From: Mycobacterium heidelbergense
GTDB taxonomy: Bacteria; Actinomycetota; Actinomycetes; Mycobacteriales; Mycobacteriaceae
NCBI RefSeq assembly: GCF_010730745.1
Contig: NZ_AP022615.1
Coordinates: 4,154,001 to 4,218,000 of the forward strand
Reading direction: 5' to 3'
DNA: 64,000 nucleotides
Position numbers and translations under genes: made by a program. Under the pieces are notes generated by a model, which made no database searches, had not been told where the DNA came from, and saw only the letters and a list, made by a program, of their open reading frames with translations. Below, piece by piece: positions 17,064-27,056 of this stretch (positions within the stretch are counted from its first letter, which is position 1; the number at the start of each line of letters is the position of its first letter).

Positions 17064-18605
17064 GTGTCGGTGCCCACTGCGCTGCGGCCCCACGCCGTCA
17101 CCGGCGCGCGGCTGCCGGCGCTGGCGGCTCAGGTCGGCGCGGTGCCGAACGACCGCGCGGCCGTGCCCGACGTCCCGATCACCGGCGTGACGCTGCGCGC
17201 CCAGGACGTGCTGCCCGGTGACCTGTTCGCCGCGCTGCCCGGCTCGACCACGCACGGCGCCCGGTACGCCGGCGAGGCGATCGAGCGCGGCGCCGTCGCG
17301 GTGCTCACCGACGGCGCGGGGGTCGCCGAGATGGGCGCCCGGTCCAGCGCCGTGCCCACGCTGGTGCACCCCGCACCCCGCGGCGTCCTCGGCGGCCTGG
17401 CCGCCACGGTGTACGGAAATCCGTCCGACCGGATGGCGGTCGTCGGGATCACCGGAACGTCGGGCAAGACCACCACGACCTACCTGGTCGAGGCCGGCCT
17501 GCGCGCCGGGGGGCACGCGGCGGGGCTGATCGGCACCATCGGCATCCGGATCGACGGCGCCGACATCCCCAGCGCCCTGACCACCCCGGAGGCCCCCGCG
17601 CTGCAGGCGCTGCTGGCGGCGATGGCCGAACGCGGAGTCGACACGGTGGTCATGGAGGTCTCCAGCCACGCGCTGGCGCTGGGCCGGGTGGACGGCACCC
17701 ACTTCGCCGTGGGCGGTTTCACCAACCTGTCCCGCGACCACCTCGACTTCCACCCCACCATGGCCGACTACTTCGAGGCCAAGGCGCTGCTGTTCGACCC
17801 GGGCTCGCCGCTGCGCGCCCGTAAAGCCGTGGTGTGCGTCGACGACGACGCCGGGCGCGCCATGGCCATGAGGGCCATGAAGGGCGGAGCCGCGATCACC
17901 GTCAGCGCCGCGGCCCAACCCGCCGACTGGCGGGCCGTGGACATCGCGCCGATGGGAGCCGGGGGACTGGAGTTCACCGTCGTCGACCCCGCCGGCGTGC
18001 ACCACCGGGTCGGCATCCGGCTCCCGGGCCACTACAACGTCGCCAATTGCCTTGTCGCGCTGGCGATCCTCGACGCGGTGGGAGTGTCCCCGGAGCAGGC
18101 GGCGCCGGGCCTGCTGCAGACCCGGGTCCCCGGGCGGCTGGAAGAGATCGACCGCGGCCAGGATTTCCTCGCGCTGGTCGACTACGCCCACAAGCCGGGC
18201 GCGCTGCGCGCGATGCTGACCACCCTGCGGCGGCCGGATCGCCGGCTGGCGATCGTGTTCGGCGCCGGCGGCGAACGCGACCCCGGCAAGCGGGCGCCGA
18301 TGGGCGCGGTCGCCGCCGAGCTGGCCGACCTCGTCGTCGTCACCGACGACAACCCGCGCGGCGAGGACCCCGCGGCCATCCGCCGCGAGATCCTCGCCGG
18401 GGCGGCCGAAAGCGGTGGCGCGGCAGAGGTTATTGAGATCGGCGACCGGCGCGCGGCGATCGACCACGCGGTGGCCTGGGCCGGCCCCGGCGACGTGGTC
18501 GTGGTCGCGGGCAAGGGGCACGAAACGGGGCAGCGCGGCGCCGGCGAGGTCCGCCCCTTCGACGACCGCGTGGAGCTGGCCCGGGCGCTGGAGGCGCGCC
18601 AATGA
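17064..18605 (+). CDS. murE: UDP-N-acetylmuramoyl-L-alanyl-D-glutamate--2,6-diaminopimelate ligase
   Basis: 513 residues. This ATP-dependent Mur ligase adds meso-diaminopimelate to the UDP-MurNAc dipeptide. The P-loop GITGTSGKTTTT lies near residue 129, the conserved ligase motif MEVSSHALALGRV is present, and DNPRGEDP near 429 is the signature that selects meso-DAP over lysine. GTG 17064 is preceded by GGAGGTG. It starts the unbroken mur-fts run in which successive genes overlap. Confidence 0.95.
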   Translation: MSVPTALRPHAVTGARLPALAAQVGAVPNDRAAVPDVPITGVTLRAQDVLPGDLFAALPGSTTHGARYAGEAIERGAVAVLTDGAGVAEMGARSSAVPTLVHPAPRGVLGGLAATVYGNPSDRMAVVGITGTSGKTTTTYLVEAGLRAGGHAAGLIGTIGIRIDGADIPSALTTPEAPALQALLAAMAERGVDTVVMEVSSHALALGRVDGTHFAVGGFTNLSRDHLDFHPTMADYFEAKALLFDPGSPLRARKAVVCVDDDAGRAMAMRAMKGGAAITVSAAAQPADWRAVDIAPMGAGGLEFTVVDPAGVHHRVGIRLPGHYNVANCLVALAILDAVGVSPEQAAPGLLQTRVPGRLEEIDRGQDFLALVDYAHKPGALRAMLTTLRRPDRRLAIVFGAGGERDPGKRAPMGAVAAELADLVVVTDDNPRGEDPAAIRREILAGAAESGGAAEVIEIGDRRAAIDHAVAWAGPGDVVVVAGKGHETGQRGAGEVRPFDDRVELARALEARQ

Positions 18606-20134
18606 TCGACCTGACCGTCGCCCGCATCGCCGAAATCGTCGGCGGCACACTGGCCGGCGTCTCGCCGCGGGCCGCCGCGGAGCTGCGCGTCACCGGCACC
18701 GTCGAATTCGACTCGCGGGCCGTCGGCCCGGGCGGGCTGTTCGTGGCGCTGCCCGGGGCGCGCTCCGACGGGCACGACCACGCGGGCTCGGCGGTCGCGG
18801 CCGGCGCGGTCGCCGTGCTGGCGGCCCGGCCGGTCGGCGTCCCCGCCATCGTGGTTTCCCCCGAACCGCGAAACAGCCGGGCCGGGGTGCTCGAGCACGA
18901 CGCCGACGGCTCCGGCGCGGCGGTCCTGGCCGCGCTGGCCAAGCTGGCCGCCGCGGTCGCCGCGGAACTGGTGGCGGGGGGGCTGACCATCATCGGGATC
19001 ACCGGCTCGTCGGGCAAGACCTCCACGAAGGACCTGGTCGCCGCGGTGCTGGAGCCGCTGGGCGAGGTGGTGGCCCCGCCGGGGTCGTTCAACAACGAGC
19101 TGGGCCACCCCTGGACGGTGCTGCGCGCGACCCCCAGCACCGACTACCTGGTCCTCGAGATGTCGGCGCGCCGTCCCGGCAACATCGCGGCGCTGGCCGA
19201 GATCGCCCCGCCGGCGATCGGGGTGGTCCTCAACGTCGGCACCGCCCATCTGGGTGAATTCGGCTCCCGCGAGGCCATCGCTCGAACCAAAGCCGAACTG
19301 CCACAAGCCGTTCCGCCGTCGGGCGTGGTCATCCTCAACGTCGACGACCCGGTCGTCGCGGCGATGGCCCACGTCACCGGCTCCCGGGTGGTCCGGGTCA
19401 GCCGGGACGGCGCGACCGACTGCGGGCCGAGCGATGTCTGGGCCGACGGAGTGTCGCTGGACGAACTGGCCAGGCCGCGCTTTACCCTGCACGCGATGGA
19501 CGCACGACGCGCTTCGGGGCCCGCCGAGGCCGAGGTGCGGCTCGGTGTGCACGGCGACCACCAGGTCACCAACGCGCTGTGCGCCGCCGCGGTCGCGCTG
19601 CAGTGCGGCGCCACCGTCGAGCAGGTGGCCGCCGCGCTGGCCGCGGCGGGGCCGGTGTCCCGGCACCGCATGCAGGTGACCACCCGCGCCGACGGTGTCA
19701 CGGTGATCGACGACGCCTACAACGCCAACCCCGACTCGATGCGCGCCGGGCTGCAGGCGCTGGCCTGGATCGCCCACCAGACCGAGCGGCCGCGCCGCAG
19801 CTGGGCGGTGCTCGGCGAGATGGCCGAGCTCGGCGCGGACGCGATAACCGAGCACGATCGCGTCGGCCGGCTGGCGGTGCGCTTAGATGTGTCACGACTC
19901 GTTGTCGTGGGAACCGGGAGGTCGATGAGCGCCATGCACCACGGGGCGGTCCTCGAAGGGGGGTGGGGCGCCGGAACCGATAGGGGGGCCGCCAGCGTGC
20001 CCGACGCCGATGCCGCGCTGGCGCTGCTGCGCGCCGAGCTGCGGCCCGGCGACGTGGTCCTGGTCAAGGCGTCCAACGCCGCCGGCCTCGGGGCGCTGGC
20101 CGACGCGCTGGCCACCGAGAGCGACGGCCGATGA
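18602..20134 (+). CDS. murF: UDP-N-acetylmuramoyl-tripeptide--D-alanyl-D-alanine ligase
   Basis: 510 residues, the last cytoplasmic Mur ligase, which adds D-Ala-D-Ala to UDP-MurNAc-tripeptide. The ATP-binding motif is GITGSSGKTSTKDL near residue 132. The family block FNNELGHPWTVL, the LEMSARRPGNIAAL motif and the C-terminal VTVIDDAYNANPDSMRAGL are all present. It overlaps murE and mraY by 4 nt each, consistent with translational coupling. Confidence 0.95.
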   Translation: MIDLTVARIAEIVGGTLAGVSPRAAAELRVTGTVEFDSRAVGPGGLFVALPGARSDGHDHAGSAVAAGAVAVLAARPVGVPAIVVSPEPRNSRAGVLEHDADGSGAAVLAALAKLAAAVAAELVAGGLTIIGITGSSGKTSTKDLVAAVLEPLGEVVAPPGSFNNELGHPWTVLRATPSTDYLVLEMSARRPGNIAALAEIAPPAIGVVLNVGTAHLGEFGSREAIARTKAELPQAVPPSGVVILNVDDPVVAAMAHVTGSRVVRVSRDGATDCGPSDVWADGVSLDELARPRFTLHAMDARRASGPAEAEVRLGVHGDHQVTNALCAAAVALQCGATVEQVAAALAAAGPVSRHRMQVTTRADGVTVIDDAYNANPDSMRAGLQALAWIAHQTERPRRSWAVLGEMAELGADAITEHDRVGRLAVRLDVSRLVVVGTGRSMSAMHHGAVLEGGWGAGTDRGAASVPDADAALALLRAELRPGDVVLVKASNAAGLGALADALATESDGR

Positions 20135-21210
20135 GACAGATCCTCATCGCCGTCGCCATCGCGCTGACCGTGTCCATCCTGTTGACCCCCGTGCTGATCC
20201 GGCTGTTCACCAAGCAGGGATTCGGCCATCAGATCCGCGAGGACGGACCGCCCAGCCACCGCACGAAGCGCGGCACGCCGTCGATGGGTGGTGTCGCGAT
20301 CCTGGCCGGCATCTGGGCGGGCTACCTGGGCACGCACCTCGCGGGGCTGGCGTTCGACGGCGAGGGCGTCTCCGCGTCGGGCCTGCTGGTGCTGGGGCTG
20401 GCCACCGTGTTGGGCGCCGTCGGGTTCGTCGACGACCTGATCAAGATCCGCCGGTCGCGCAACCTCGGGCTGAACAAGACGGCCAAGACGGTCGGGCAGA
20501 TCGCGGCCGCCGTGCTGTTCGGCGTGCTCGTGCTGCAGTTCCACAACGCCAACGGCCTGACGCCGGGCAGCGCGGACCTGTCCTACGTGCGGGAGATCGC
20601 CACCGTCACGCTGGCTCCCGGGCTGTTCGTGCTGTTCTGCGTCGTCATCGTCAGCGCGTGGTCCAACGCGGTCAACTTCACCGACGGCCTGGACGGGCTG
20701 GCGGCCGGCGCCATGGCTATGGTCACCGCCGCCTACGTGTTGATCACCTTCTGGCAGTACCGCAACGCGTGCGTCACCGCGCCGGGCCTGGGCTGCTACA
20801 ACGTGCGCGACCCGCTGGACCTGGCGCTCATCGCGGCCGCCACCGCCGGCGCCTGCATCGGCTTTTTGTGGTGGAACGCCGCGCCCGCCAAGATCTTCAT
20901 GGGCGACACCGGGTCGCTGGCGCTGGGCGGCATCATCGCGGGCCTGTCGGTCACCAGCCGCACCGAGATCCTCGCCGTCGTGCTGGGTTCGCTGTTCGTC
21001 GCCGAAGTCACCTCGGTGGTGCTGCAGATCCTGGCCTTCCGCACCACCGGGCGCCGGGTGTTCCGGATGGCGCCCTTCCACCACCACTTCGAGCTGATCG
21101 GCTGGGCCGAAACCACGGTGATCATCCGCTTCTGGCTGCTCACCGCGATCACCTGCGGCCTGGGCGTCGCCCTGTTCTACGGTGAGTGGCTGGCCGCGAT
21201 CGGTGCCTGA
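20131..21210 (+). CDS. mraY: Phospho-N-acetylmuramoyl-pentapeptide-transferase (MraY/MurX)
   Basis: 359 residues with about ten transmembrane helices. It transfers phospho-MurNAc-pentapeptide to decaprenyl phosphate, giving lipid I at the inner face of the membrane. Diagnostic segments are KRGTPSMGGVAIL near residue 50, the Asp pair in VGFVDDLIKI, NAVNFTDGLDGLA, and the histidine cluster FHHHFELIGW near the C-terminus. In M. tuberculosis the gene is called murX. Confidence 0.95.
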   Translation: MRQILIAVAIALTVSILLTPVLIRLFTKQGFGHQIREDGPPSHRTKRGTPSMGGVAILAGIWAGYLGTHLAGLAFDGEGVSASGLLVLGLATVLGAVGFVDDLIKIRRSRNLGLNKTAKTVGQIAAAVLFGVLVLQFHNANGLTPGSADLSYVREIATVTLAPGLFVLFCVVIVSAWSNAVNFTDGLDGLAAGAMAMVTAAYVLITFWQYRNACVTAPGLGCYNVRDPLDLALIAAATAGACIGFLWWNAAPAKIFMGDTGSLALGGIIAGLSVTSRTEILAVVLGSLFVAEVTSVVLQILAFRTTGRRVFRMAPFHHHFELIGWAETTVIIRFWLLTAITCGLGVALFYGEWLAAIGA

Positions 21211-22663
21211 CCTGCTCGAGCCACTGGCCCCCGGCGCGCCCGTGCTGGTGGCCGGCGGCGGCGTCACGGGCAGGGCGGTGCTGGCGGCCCTCACCCGACT
21301 CGGCGCGGCCCCGACCCTGTGCGACGACGACCCGGCCACGCTGCGCCGGTACGCCGACACCGGGGTCGCGACCGAGACCGCGGCGGCGGCCGCGCCGCGG
21401 ATCTCCCGCTACGCGCTGGTGATCACCAGCCCCGGCTTCTCACCGGCCACCCCGTTGCTGGCCGCCGCGGCGGCGGCAGGCGTGCCCATCTGGGGCGACG
21501 TGGAGCTGGCCTGGCGGCTCGACGCCGCGGGCCACTACGGCCCGCCGCGCCGCTGGCTGGCGGTGACCGGCACCAACGGCAAGACGACGACGACGTCGAT
21601 GCTGCACGCCATGCTGACCGCCTGGGGCCGGCGCAGCCTGCTGTGCGGCAACATCGGCAGCCCCGTTCTCGATGTCTTGAACGAGCCCGCCGACCTGCTG
21701 GCCGTCGAGCTGTCCAGCTTCCAGCTGCACTGGGCGCCCTCGCTGCGACCCGAGGCCGGCGTCGTGCTCAACATCGCCGAAGACCACCTGGACTGGCACG
21801 CCACGATGGCCGAATACACCGCGGCGAAGGCCCGGGTCCTCAACGGCCGGGTCGCAGTGGTCGGGCTCGACGACGCCCGGGCCGCGGCGTTGCTGGACGC
21901 CGCGGCGGCGCCGGTGCGCGTCGGCTTCCGGCTCGGCGAACCGGCCGCGGGCGAGCTCGGCGTGCGCGACGGCCAACTGGTGGACCGCGCCTTTGCCGAC
22001 GACCTGGCGCTTCTGCCGGCCGAAACGATCCCGGTGCCCGGCCCGGTGGGCGTGCTCGACGCGCTGGCCGCGGCGGCGCTGGCCCGCAGCGTCGGTGTGC
22101 CCGCCGACGCGATCGCGAGCGCGATCGCGTCGTTTCGGGTGGGCCGGCATCGCGCCGAGGTGGTGGCCGTCGCCGGCGGGATCACCTACGTCGACGACTC
22201 CAAGGCCACCAACCCGCACGCCGCCGAGGCGTCGGTGCTGGCCTATCCGCGCGTGGTGTGGCTGGCCGGCGGTTTGCTGAAGGGCGCATCCCTGGACGCC
22301 GAGGTCGCCAGGATCGCGTCCAGGCTGGTCGGCGCCGTGCTCATCGGCCGCGATCGCGCAGAGGTTGCAGAGGCGTTATCGCGACACGCGCCGGATGTCC
22401 CCGTCGTCCAGGTTGTGACAGGCGAGGATGCTGGTATGGATGCGACTGCTGTGGTTTCTGGTGCAGATGTGGCAGAAGTGAGACCTGCAGGCGGGAATGT
22501 CGGCGCTCGCGTCATGGCCGCGGCCGTAGCGGCGGCCCGGGACCTGGCACGGCCGGGTGACACCGTGCTGCTGGCACCGGCCGGCGCGTCGTTCGACCAG
22601 TTCGCCGGCTACTCCGACCGTGGCGACGCGTTCGCGGCCGCGGTGCGTGCGGCAATCCGGTAG
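21203..22663 (+). CDS. murD: UDP-N-acetylmuramoyl-L-alanine--D-glutamate ligase
   Basis: A Mur ligase that adds D-glutamate to UDP-MurNAc-L-Ala. It has the N-terminal UDP-binding glycine motif VLVAGGGVTG, the ATP motif TGTNGKTTTTSMLHAML, and AVELSSFQLHW and YVDDSKATNPHAA of the family. GTG 21203 (VPDLLEPLAPG) matches the M. tuberculosis N-terminus and overlaps mraY by 8 nt; an in-frame GTG at 21182 is the alternative. A stretch at about 22420-22480 (coding GMDATAVVSGADVAEVR) is visibly richer in A and T than the rest and lies where homologues vary. Confidence 0.93.
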   Translation: MPDLLEPLAPGAPVLVAGGGVTGRAVLAALTRLGAAPTLCDDDPATLRRYADTGVATETAAAAAPRISRYALVITSPGFSPATPLLAAAAAAGVPIWGDVELAWRLDAAGHYGPPRRWLAVTGTNGKTTTTSMLHAMLTAWGRRSLLCGNIGSPVLDVLNEPADLLAVELSSFQLHWAPSLRPEAGVVLNIAEDHLDWHATMAEYTAAKARVLNGRVAVVGLDDARAAALLDAAAAPVRVGFRLGEPAAGELGVRDGQLVDRAFADDLALLPAETIPVPGPVGVLDALAAAALARSVGVPADAIASAIASFRVGRHRAEVVAVAGGITYVDDSKATNPHAAEASVLAYPRVVWLAGGLLKGASLDAEVARIASRLVGAVLIGRDRAEVAEALSRHAPDVPVVQVVTGEDAGMDATAVVSGADVAEVRPAGGNVGARVMAAAVAAARDLARPGDTVLLAPAGASFDQFAGYSDRGDAFAAAVRAAIR

Positions 22664-22669
22664 GCGGGC

Positions 22670-24358
22670 GTGCGTCACGCGCTGACCCGGTCGCTGCGCC
22701 GGGGCAAGGGAAGCAAGGAAGCCGACGGGGCGGCTCGGCCGGACGCCGAGGACGCTACGGATGCCATGGGTGCCATGGGTGCCATGGACGACACGGACAC
22801 GACGGAGTCCATGGACGCCGTCGAGGTGTCCGAGACCAACGCCCCGGGGGCGCTGGCGGGGGCGAAGGCCCAGTTCATGGCCCTACCGGGCGGCCTGCGC
22901 GGCCGGTTCGGCGCCTGGCTGGGCCGGCCCATGACGTCCTTTCACCTGATCATCGCGATCGCCGGGTTGCTCACCACGCTCGGCCTGATCATGGTGCTGT
23001 CGGCCTCCGGGGTGCGCTCCTACGACACCGACGGGTCGGCGTGGGTGATCTTCGGCAAGCAGGTCCTGTGGACGGTGATCGGGCTCATCGGGGCCTATGC
23101 CGCGGTGCGGATGTCGGTGCGGTTCATCCGGCGCGTCGCCTTCACCGGATACATCGTCACCATCATCCTGCTGGTGTTGGTCCTCGTTCCCGGGATCGGC
23201 AACCTGGCCAACGGCTCGCGCAAGTGGTTCGTGATCGCCGGCTTCTCGATGCAGCCCTCCGAGCTGGCGAAAATCGCGTTCGCCATCTGGGGCGCCCACC
23301 TGCTGGCGGCCCGCCGCATGGAGCGGGCCTCCCTGCGCGAGATGCTGGTTCCGCTGGTCCCGGCCGCCGTCATCGCGCTGGCGCTCATCGTCGCCCAGCC
23401 GGACCTCGGCCAGACGGTGTCGCTGGGCATCATCCTGCTGGCCCTGCTGTGGTACGCCGGGCTGCCGCTGCGGGTCTTCGTCACCTCGCTGCTGGCCGTC
23501 TTCGTCGCCGGCGCCATCCTGGCGATGTCCGCCGGCTACCGCTCGGATCGGGTGCGGTCCTGGATCAACCCCGAGAACGACCCGCAGGACACCGGCTACC
23601 AGGCCCGGCAGGCCAAGTTCGCGCTGGCCCACGGCGGCGTCTTCGGCGACGGCCTCGGCCAGGGCGTCGCCAAGTGGAACTACCTGCCCAACGCGCACAA
23701 CGACTTCATCTTCGCGATCATCGGCGAGGAGCTGGGCTTCGTTGGCGCGTTCGGGCTGCTGGTCCTGTTCGGGCTGTTCGCCTACACCGGGATGCGGATC
23801 GCGCGCCGGTCGGCGGACCCGTTCCTGCGGCTGCTGACCGCCACCACGACCATGTGGATCCTCGGGCAGGCGTTCATCAACATCGGCTATGTGATCGGCG
23901 TGCTGCCGGTTACCGGCCTGCAGCTGCCGCTCATCTCCGCTGGCGGAACATCCACGGCCGCAACGCTTTTCATGATAGGCATCATGGCCAACGCGGCCCG
24001 TCACGAACCGGAGGCGGTGGCCGCGCTGCGGGCCGGCCGCGACGACAAGATGAACCGGCTGCTGCGGCTGCCGCTGCCCCTTCCGTACGCGCCGAGTCGC
24101 CTCGAGGCGTTCCGCGACCGCAAGCGGGTGGGCCCGAAGCAGGGCACGGCGGGCGCGCCCCCGAAAGGCCGCCAGGCGCCCGCCCGAAAGCCCGCCCGCC
24201 CGGCCCGCCAGTCCGGGGGTACCGCCCGCTCACGGGGGCGGGGGCCCGTCCCGCGTGCGGGGGAGCATCATGTATCTGGCCAGCGCCATGCCAGCCAGGG
24301 CGCCGGCCAGCGTCCGACACGGCGAGCTCGCGCACTGGAAGGTCAGCGTTACGGGTGA
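22670..24358 (+). CDS. ftsW: Peptidoglycan glycosyltransferase FtsW
   Basis: 562 residues, a SEDS-family polymerase working with PbpB at the septum. About ten transmembrane helices span residues 90-440, with family motifs GSRKWFVIAGFSMQPSELAK, the ITxDLGQT-like QPDLGQTVSLG, NDFIFAIIGEELGF and PLISAGGTS. The N-terminal cytoplasmic region is unusual: a three-fold GCCATGGGT repeat gives AMGAMGAM followed by an acidic Asp/Thr/Glu stretch. The C-terminal tail is long, basic and Pro/Arg-rich. GTG 22670 follows murD by 6 nt; the stop overlaps murG. Confidence 0.92.
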   Translation: MRHALTRSLRRGKGSKEADGAARPDAEDATDAMGAMGAMDDTDTTESMDAVEVSETNAPGALAGAKAQFMALPGGLRGRFGAWLGRPMTSFHLIIAIAGLLTTLGLIMVLSASGVRSYDTDGSAWVIFGKQVLWTVIGLIGAYAAVRMSVRFIRRVAFTGYIVTIILLVLVLVPGIGNLANGSRKWFVIAGFSMQPSELAKIAFAIWGAHLLAARRMERASLREMLVPLVPAAVIALALIVAQPDLGQTVSLGIILLALLWYAGLPLRVFVTSLLAVFVAGAILAMSAGYRSDRVRSWINPENDPQDTGYQARQAKFALAHGGVFGDGLGQGVAKWNYLPNAHNDFIFAIIGEELGFVGAFGLLVLFGLFAYTGMRIARRSADPFLRLLTATTTMWILGQAFINIGYVIGVLPVTGLQLPLISAGGTSTAATLFMIGIMANAARHEPEAVAALRAGRDDKMNRLLRLPLPLPYAPSRLEAFRDRKRVGPKQGTAGAPPKGRQAPARKPARPARQSGGTARSRGRGPVPRAGEHHVSGQRHASQGAGQRPTRRARALEGQRYG

Positions 24359-25566
24359 ACGGGGCCATCAAAGAGCCGGCCGGCGGGCTGGGGGCAAGCC
24401 CCTCGCCCGCCGGTGCCGCTTCGTCGTCCCGTGATTCCCTGTCGGTCGTGCTCGCCGGCGGCGGCACGGCCGGCCACGTGGAGCCGGCCATGGCCGTCGC
24501 GGACGCGCTGAGCGCCCTCGATCCGCGGGTCCGGATCACCGCGCTGGGCACCCGGCGGGGGCTCGAGACCAGGCTGGTGCCCGAGCGCGGCTATCACCTG
24601 GAGCTGATCACGCCGGTGCCGCTGCCGCGCAAGCTCAGCGGCGACCTGGCAAGGCTGCCGCCGCGGGTGTGGCGCGCCGTCCGGGAGACCCGCGCCGTGC
24701 TCGACGCCGTCGACGCCGACGTCGTGATCGGCTTCGGCGGGTACGTGGCGGTGCCGGCGTACCTGGCCGCGCGCGGTTTCCGGCTGCGGCGTTCGCGGCG
24801 CCGCGTCCCGGTGGTGATCCACGAGGCCAACGCGCGCGCCGGGCTGGCCAACCGCGTCGGCGCCCGCGGCGCGGTCCGGGTGCTCGCGGCGGTGCCGGAC
24901 TGCGGGCTGCCGCGCGCCGAGGTGGTCGGCGTGCCGGTCCGGGCGGCCATCACCGCGCTGGACCGCGCGGCGTTGCGCGCCGACGCGCGCAAGCACTTCG
25001 GCTTCGCCGCCGACGCGCGGGTGCTGCTGGTGTTCGGCGGTTCGCAGGGCGCGGTCTCGCTCAACCGCGCGGTCTCCGGGGCCGCCGCCGACCTGGCCGC
25101 CGCGGGCGTGGCCGTGCTGCACGCGCACGGACCCAAGAACACCCTCGAGCTGCGCGAGCCCGAGCGGGGCGATCCGCCCTACGTCGCGGTGCCCTACCTG
25201 GACCGGATGGACCTGGCCTACGCCGCCGCCGACCTGGTGATCTGCCGCTCGGGGGCGATGACGGTCGCCGAGGTGTCGGCCGTCGGGCTGCCGGCCGTCT
25301 ACGTGCCGCTGCCGATCGGCAACGGCGAGCAGCGGCTCAACGCGCTGCCGGTGGTCAACGCCGGCGGCGGCATGCTGGTGAGCGACGCCGACCTGACGCC
25401 GGCCGTGGTCGCCGAGCGGGTGGCCGGGCTGCTGACGGACCCGCCGCGGCTGGCGGCGATGACGGCGGCCGCCGCGCGGGTGGGACATCGCGACGCGGCG
25501 CGCCAGGTGGCGCAGGCGGCGCTGGACGTCGCGCGCAAGGCGGTCGCGGCGGGGGGACCACGGTGA
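24355..25566 (+). CDS. murG: UDP-N-acetylglucosamine--lipid I N-acetylglucosaminyltransferase MurG
   Basis: 403 residues. It converts lipid I to lipid II on the inner membrane face. The first glycine loop LAGGGTAGHVEPAMAVADAL is complete, with the second G-loop FGGYVAVPAYLAA, the FGGSQGAVSLN motif, and the UDP-binding EVSAVGLPAVYVPLPIGNGEQ. A 28-residue Gly/Ala/Ser-rich extension precedes the fold. GTG overlaps the ftsW stop by 4 nt. Confidence 0.95.
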   Translation: MNGAIKEPAGGLGASPSPAGAASSSRDSLSVVLAGGGTAGHVEPAMAVADALSALDPRVRITALGTRRGLETRLVPERGYHLELITPVPLPRKLSGDLARLPPRVWRAVRETRAVLDAVDADVVIGFGGYVAVPAYLAARGFRLRRSRRRVPVVIHEANARAGLANRVGARGAVRVLAAVPDCGLPRAEVVGVPVRAAITALDRAALRADARKHFGFAADARVLLVFGGSQGAVSLNRAVSGAAADLAAAGVAVLHAHGPKNTLELREPERGDPPYVAVPYLDRMDLAYAAADLVICRSGAMTVAEVSAVGLPAVYVPLPIGNGEQRLNALPVVNAGGGMLVSDADLTPAVVAERVAGLLTDPPRLAAMTAAAARVGHRDAARQVAQAALDVARKAVAAGGPR

Positions 25567-27056
25567 CCGCCGGGCAGCTGCCGCCCGAGCTGCGGCGGGT
25601 GCACATGGTGGGCATCGGGGGAGCCGGCATGTCGGGCATCGCCCGCATCCTGCTGGACCGGGGCGGGCTGGTATCCGGATCCGACGCCAAGGAATCCCGC
25701 GGCCTGCACGCGCTGCGCGCCCGGGGCGCGCTGATCCGCGTCGGGCACGACGCGTCGTCGCTGGACCTGCTGCCCGGCGGCCCCACCGCGGTCATCACCA
25801 CCCACGCCGCCATCCCGAAGACCAACCCCGAGCTCGTCGAGGCGCGGCGGCGCGGCATCCCGGTGATCCTGCGCCCGGCCGTGCTGGCCAGGCTGATGGA
25901 CGGGCGCACCACGCTGATGGTCACCGGCACGCACGGCAAGACGACGACGACGTCGATGCTGATCGTGGCCCTGCAGCACTGCGGGCGCGACCCGTCCTTC
26001 GCGGTCGGCGGGGAACTCGGCGAGGCCGGCACCAACGCCCACCACGGCAGCGGCGACTGCTTCGTCGCCGAGGCCGACGAAAGCGACGGCTCGCTGCTCG
26101 AGTACACCCCCAACGTCGCGGTGGTCACCAACATCGAGACCGACCACCTCGACTTCTACGGCAGCGTCGACGCCTACGTCGGGGTGTTCGACTCGTTCGT
26201 CGAGCGGCTCGCGCCCGGGGGAGCGCTCGTCGTGTGCGCCGACGACCCCGGGGCGGCCGCGCTGGCCCGACGCACCGCCGAGCTGGGCATCCGGGTGCTG
26301 CGCTACGGCTCCGCCGGTGAAGGCTCCCCCGCGAGCGGGCGGTACCCCCAGGCCGGCACGCTGGTGTCCTGGGAGCAGCACGGCACCGAGGCCGTCGCGC
26401 ACATTCACCTGGCCGGCGAGCCCCACCCGCGCGTGATGCGGCTGTCGGTGCCCGGACGGCACATGGCGCTCAACGCCCTGGGCGCGCTGCTGGCGGCCGT
26501 CGAGATCGGCGCCTCGGCCGATGTGGTGCTCGACGGGCTGGCTGGCTTCGAGGGCGTGCGCCGCCGGTTCGAACTGGTCGGCACCTCGGGAGTCGGCCAG
26601 GCGTCCGTGCGGGTGTTCGACGACTACGCCCACCATCCCACCGAGATCAGCGCCACCCTGGCGGCGGTCCGCACGGCCCTCGAGCAGAGCGGCACGGGCC
26701 GCTGCATCGTGGTGTTCCAGCCCCATTTGTATTCGCGGACAAAGGCTTTCGCCGCCGAGTTCGGTCACGCGCTCAACGCCGCCGACGAGGTGTTCGTGCT
26801 CGACGTGTACGGCGCGCGCGAACAACCCCTCGCCGGCGTCAGCGGGGCCAGCGTCGCCGAGCACGTCAGCGTGCCGGTGCGCTACGTCCCGGACTTCTCC
26901 GCGGTGGCCCACGAGGTGGCCGCGGCCGCCCGCCCCGGCGACGTCGTCGTGACGATGGGTGCGGGCGACGTGACCCTGCTCGGGCCGGAGATCGTGACCG
27001 CGCTGCGGGCGCGGGCCAACCGCAGCGCGCCCGGGCGGCCGGGGGTGCTGCAATGA
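25563..27056 (+). CDS. murC: UDP-N-acetylmuramate--L-alanine ligase
   Basis: 497 residues. It adds the first amino acid, L-alanine, to UDP-MurNAc. The N-terminal VHMVGIGGAGMSGIARIL is the UDP-binding motif, the ATP motif is MVTGTHGKTTTTSML, and EADESDGSLLEY and VFDDYAHHPTEI are MurC signatures. GTG 25563 overlaps the murG stop. It is followed by ftsQ with a 4-nt overlap. Confidence 0.95.
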   Translation: MTAGQLPPELRRVHMVGIGGAGMSGIARILLDRGGLVSGSDAKESRGLHALRARGALIRVGHDASSLDLLPGGPTAVITTHAAIPKTNPELVEARRRGIPVILRPAVLARLMDGRTTLMVTGTHGKTTTTSMLIVALQHCGRDPSFAVGGELGEAGTNAHHGSGDCFVAEADESDGSLLEYTPNVAVVTNIETDHLDFYGSVDAYVGVFDSFVERLAPGGALVVCADDPGAAALARRTAELGIRVLRYGSAGEGSPASGRYPQAGTLVSWEQHGTEAVAHIHLAGEPHPRVMRLSVPGRHMALNALGALLAAVEIGASADVVLDGLAGFEGVRRRFELVGTSGVGQASVRVFDDYAHHPTEISATLAAVRTALEQSGTGRCIVVFQPHLYSRTKAFAAEFGHALNAADEVFVLDVYGAREQPLAGVSGASVAEHVSVPVRYVPDFSAVAHEVAAAARPGDVVVTMGAGDVTLLGPEIVTALRARANRSAPGRPGVLQ

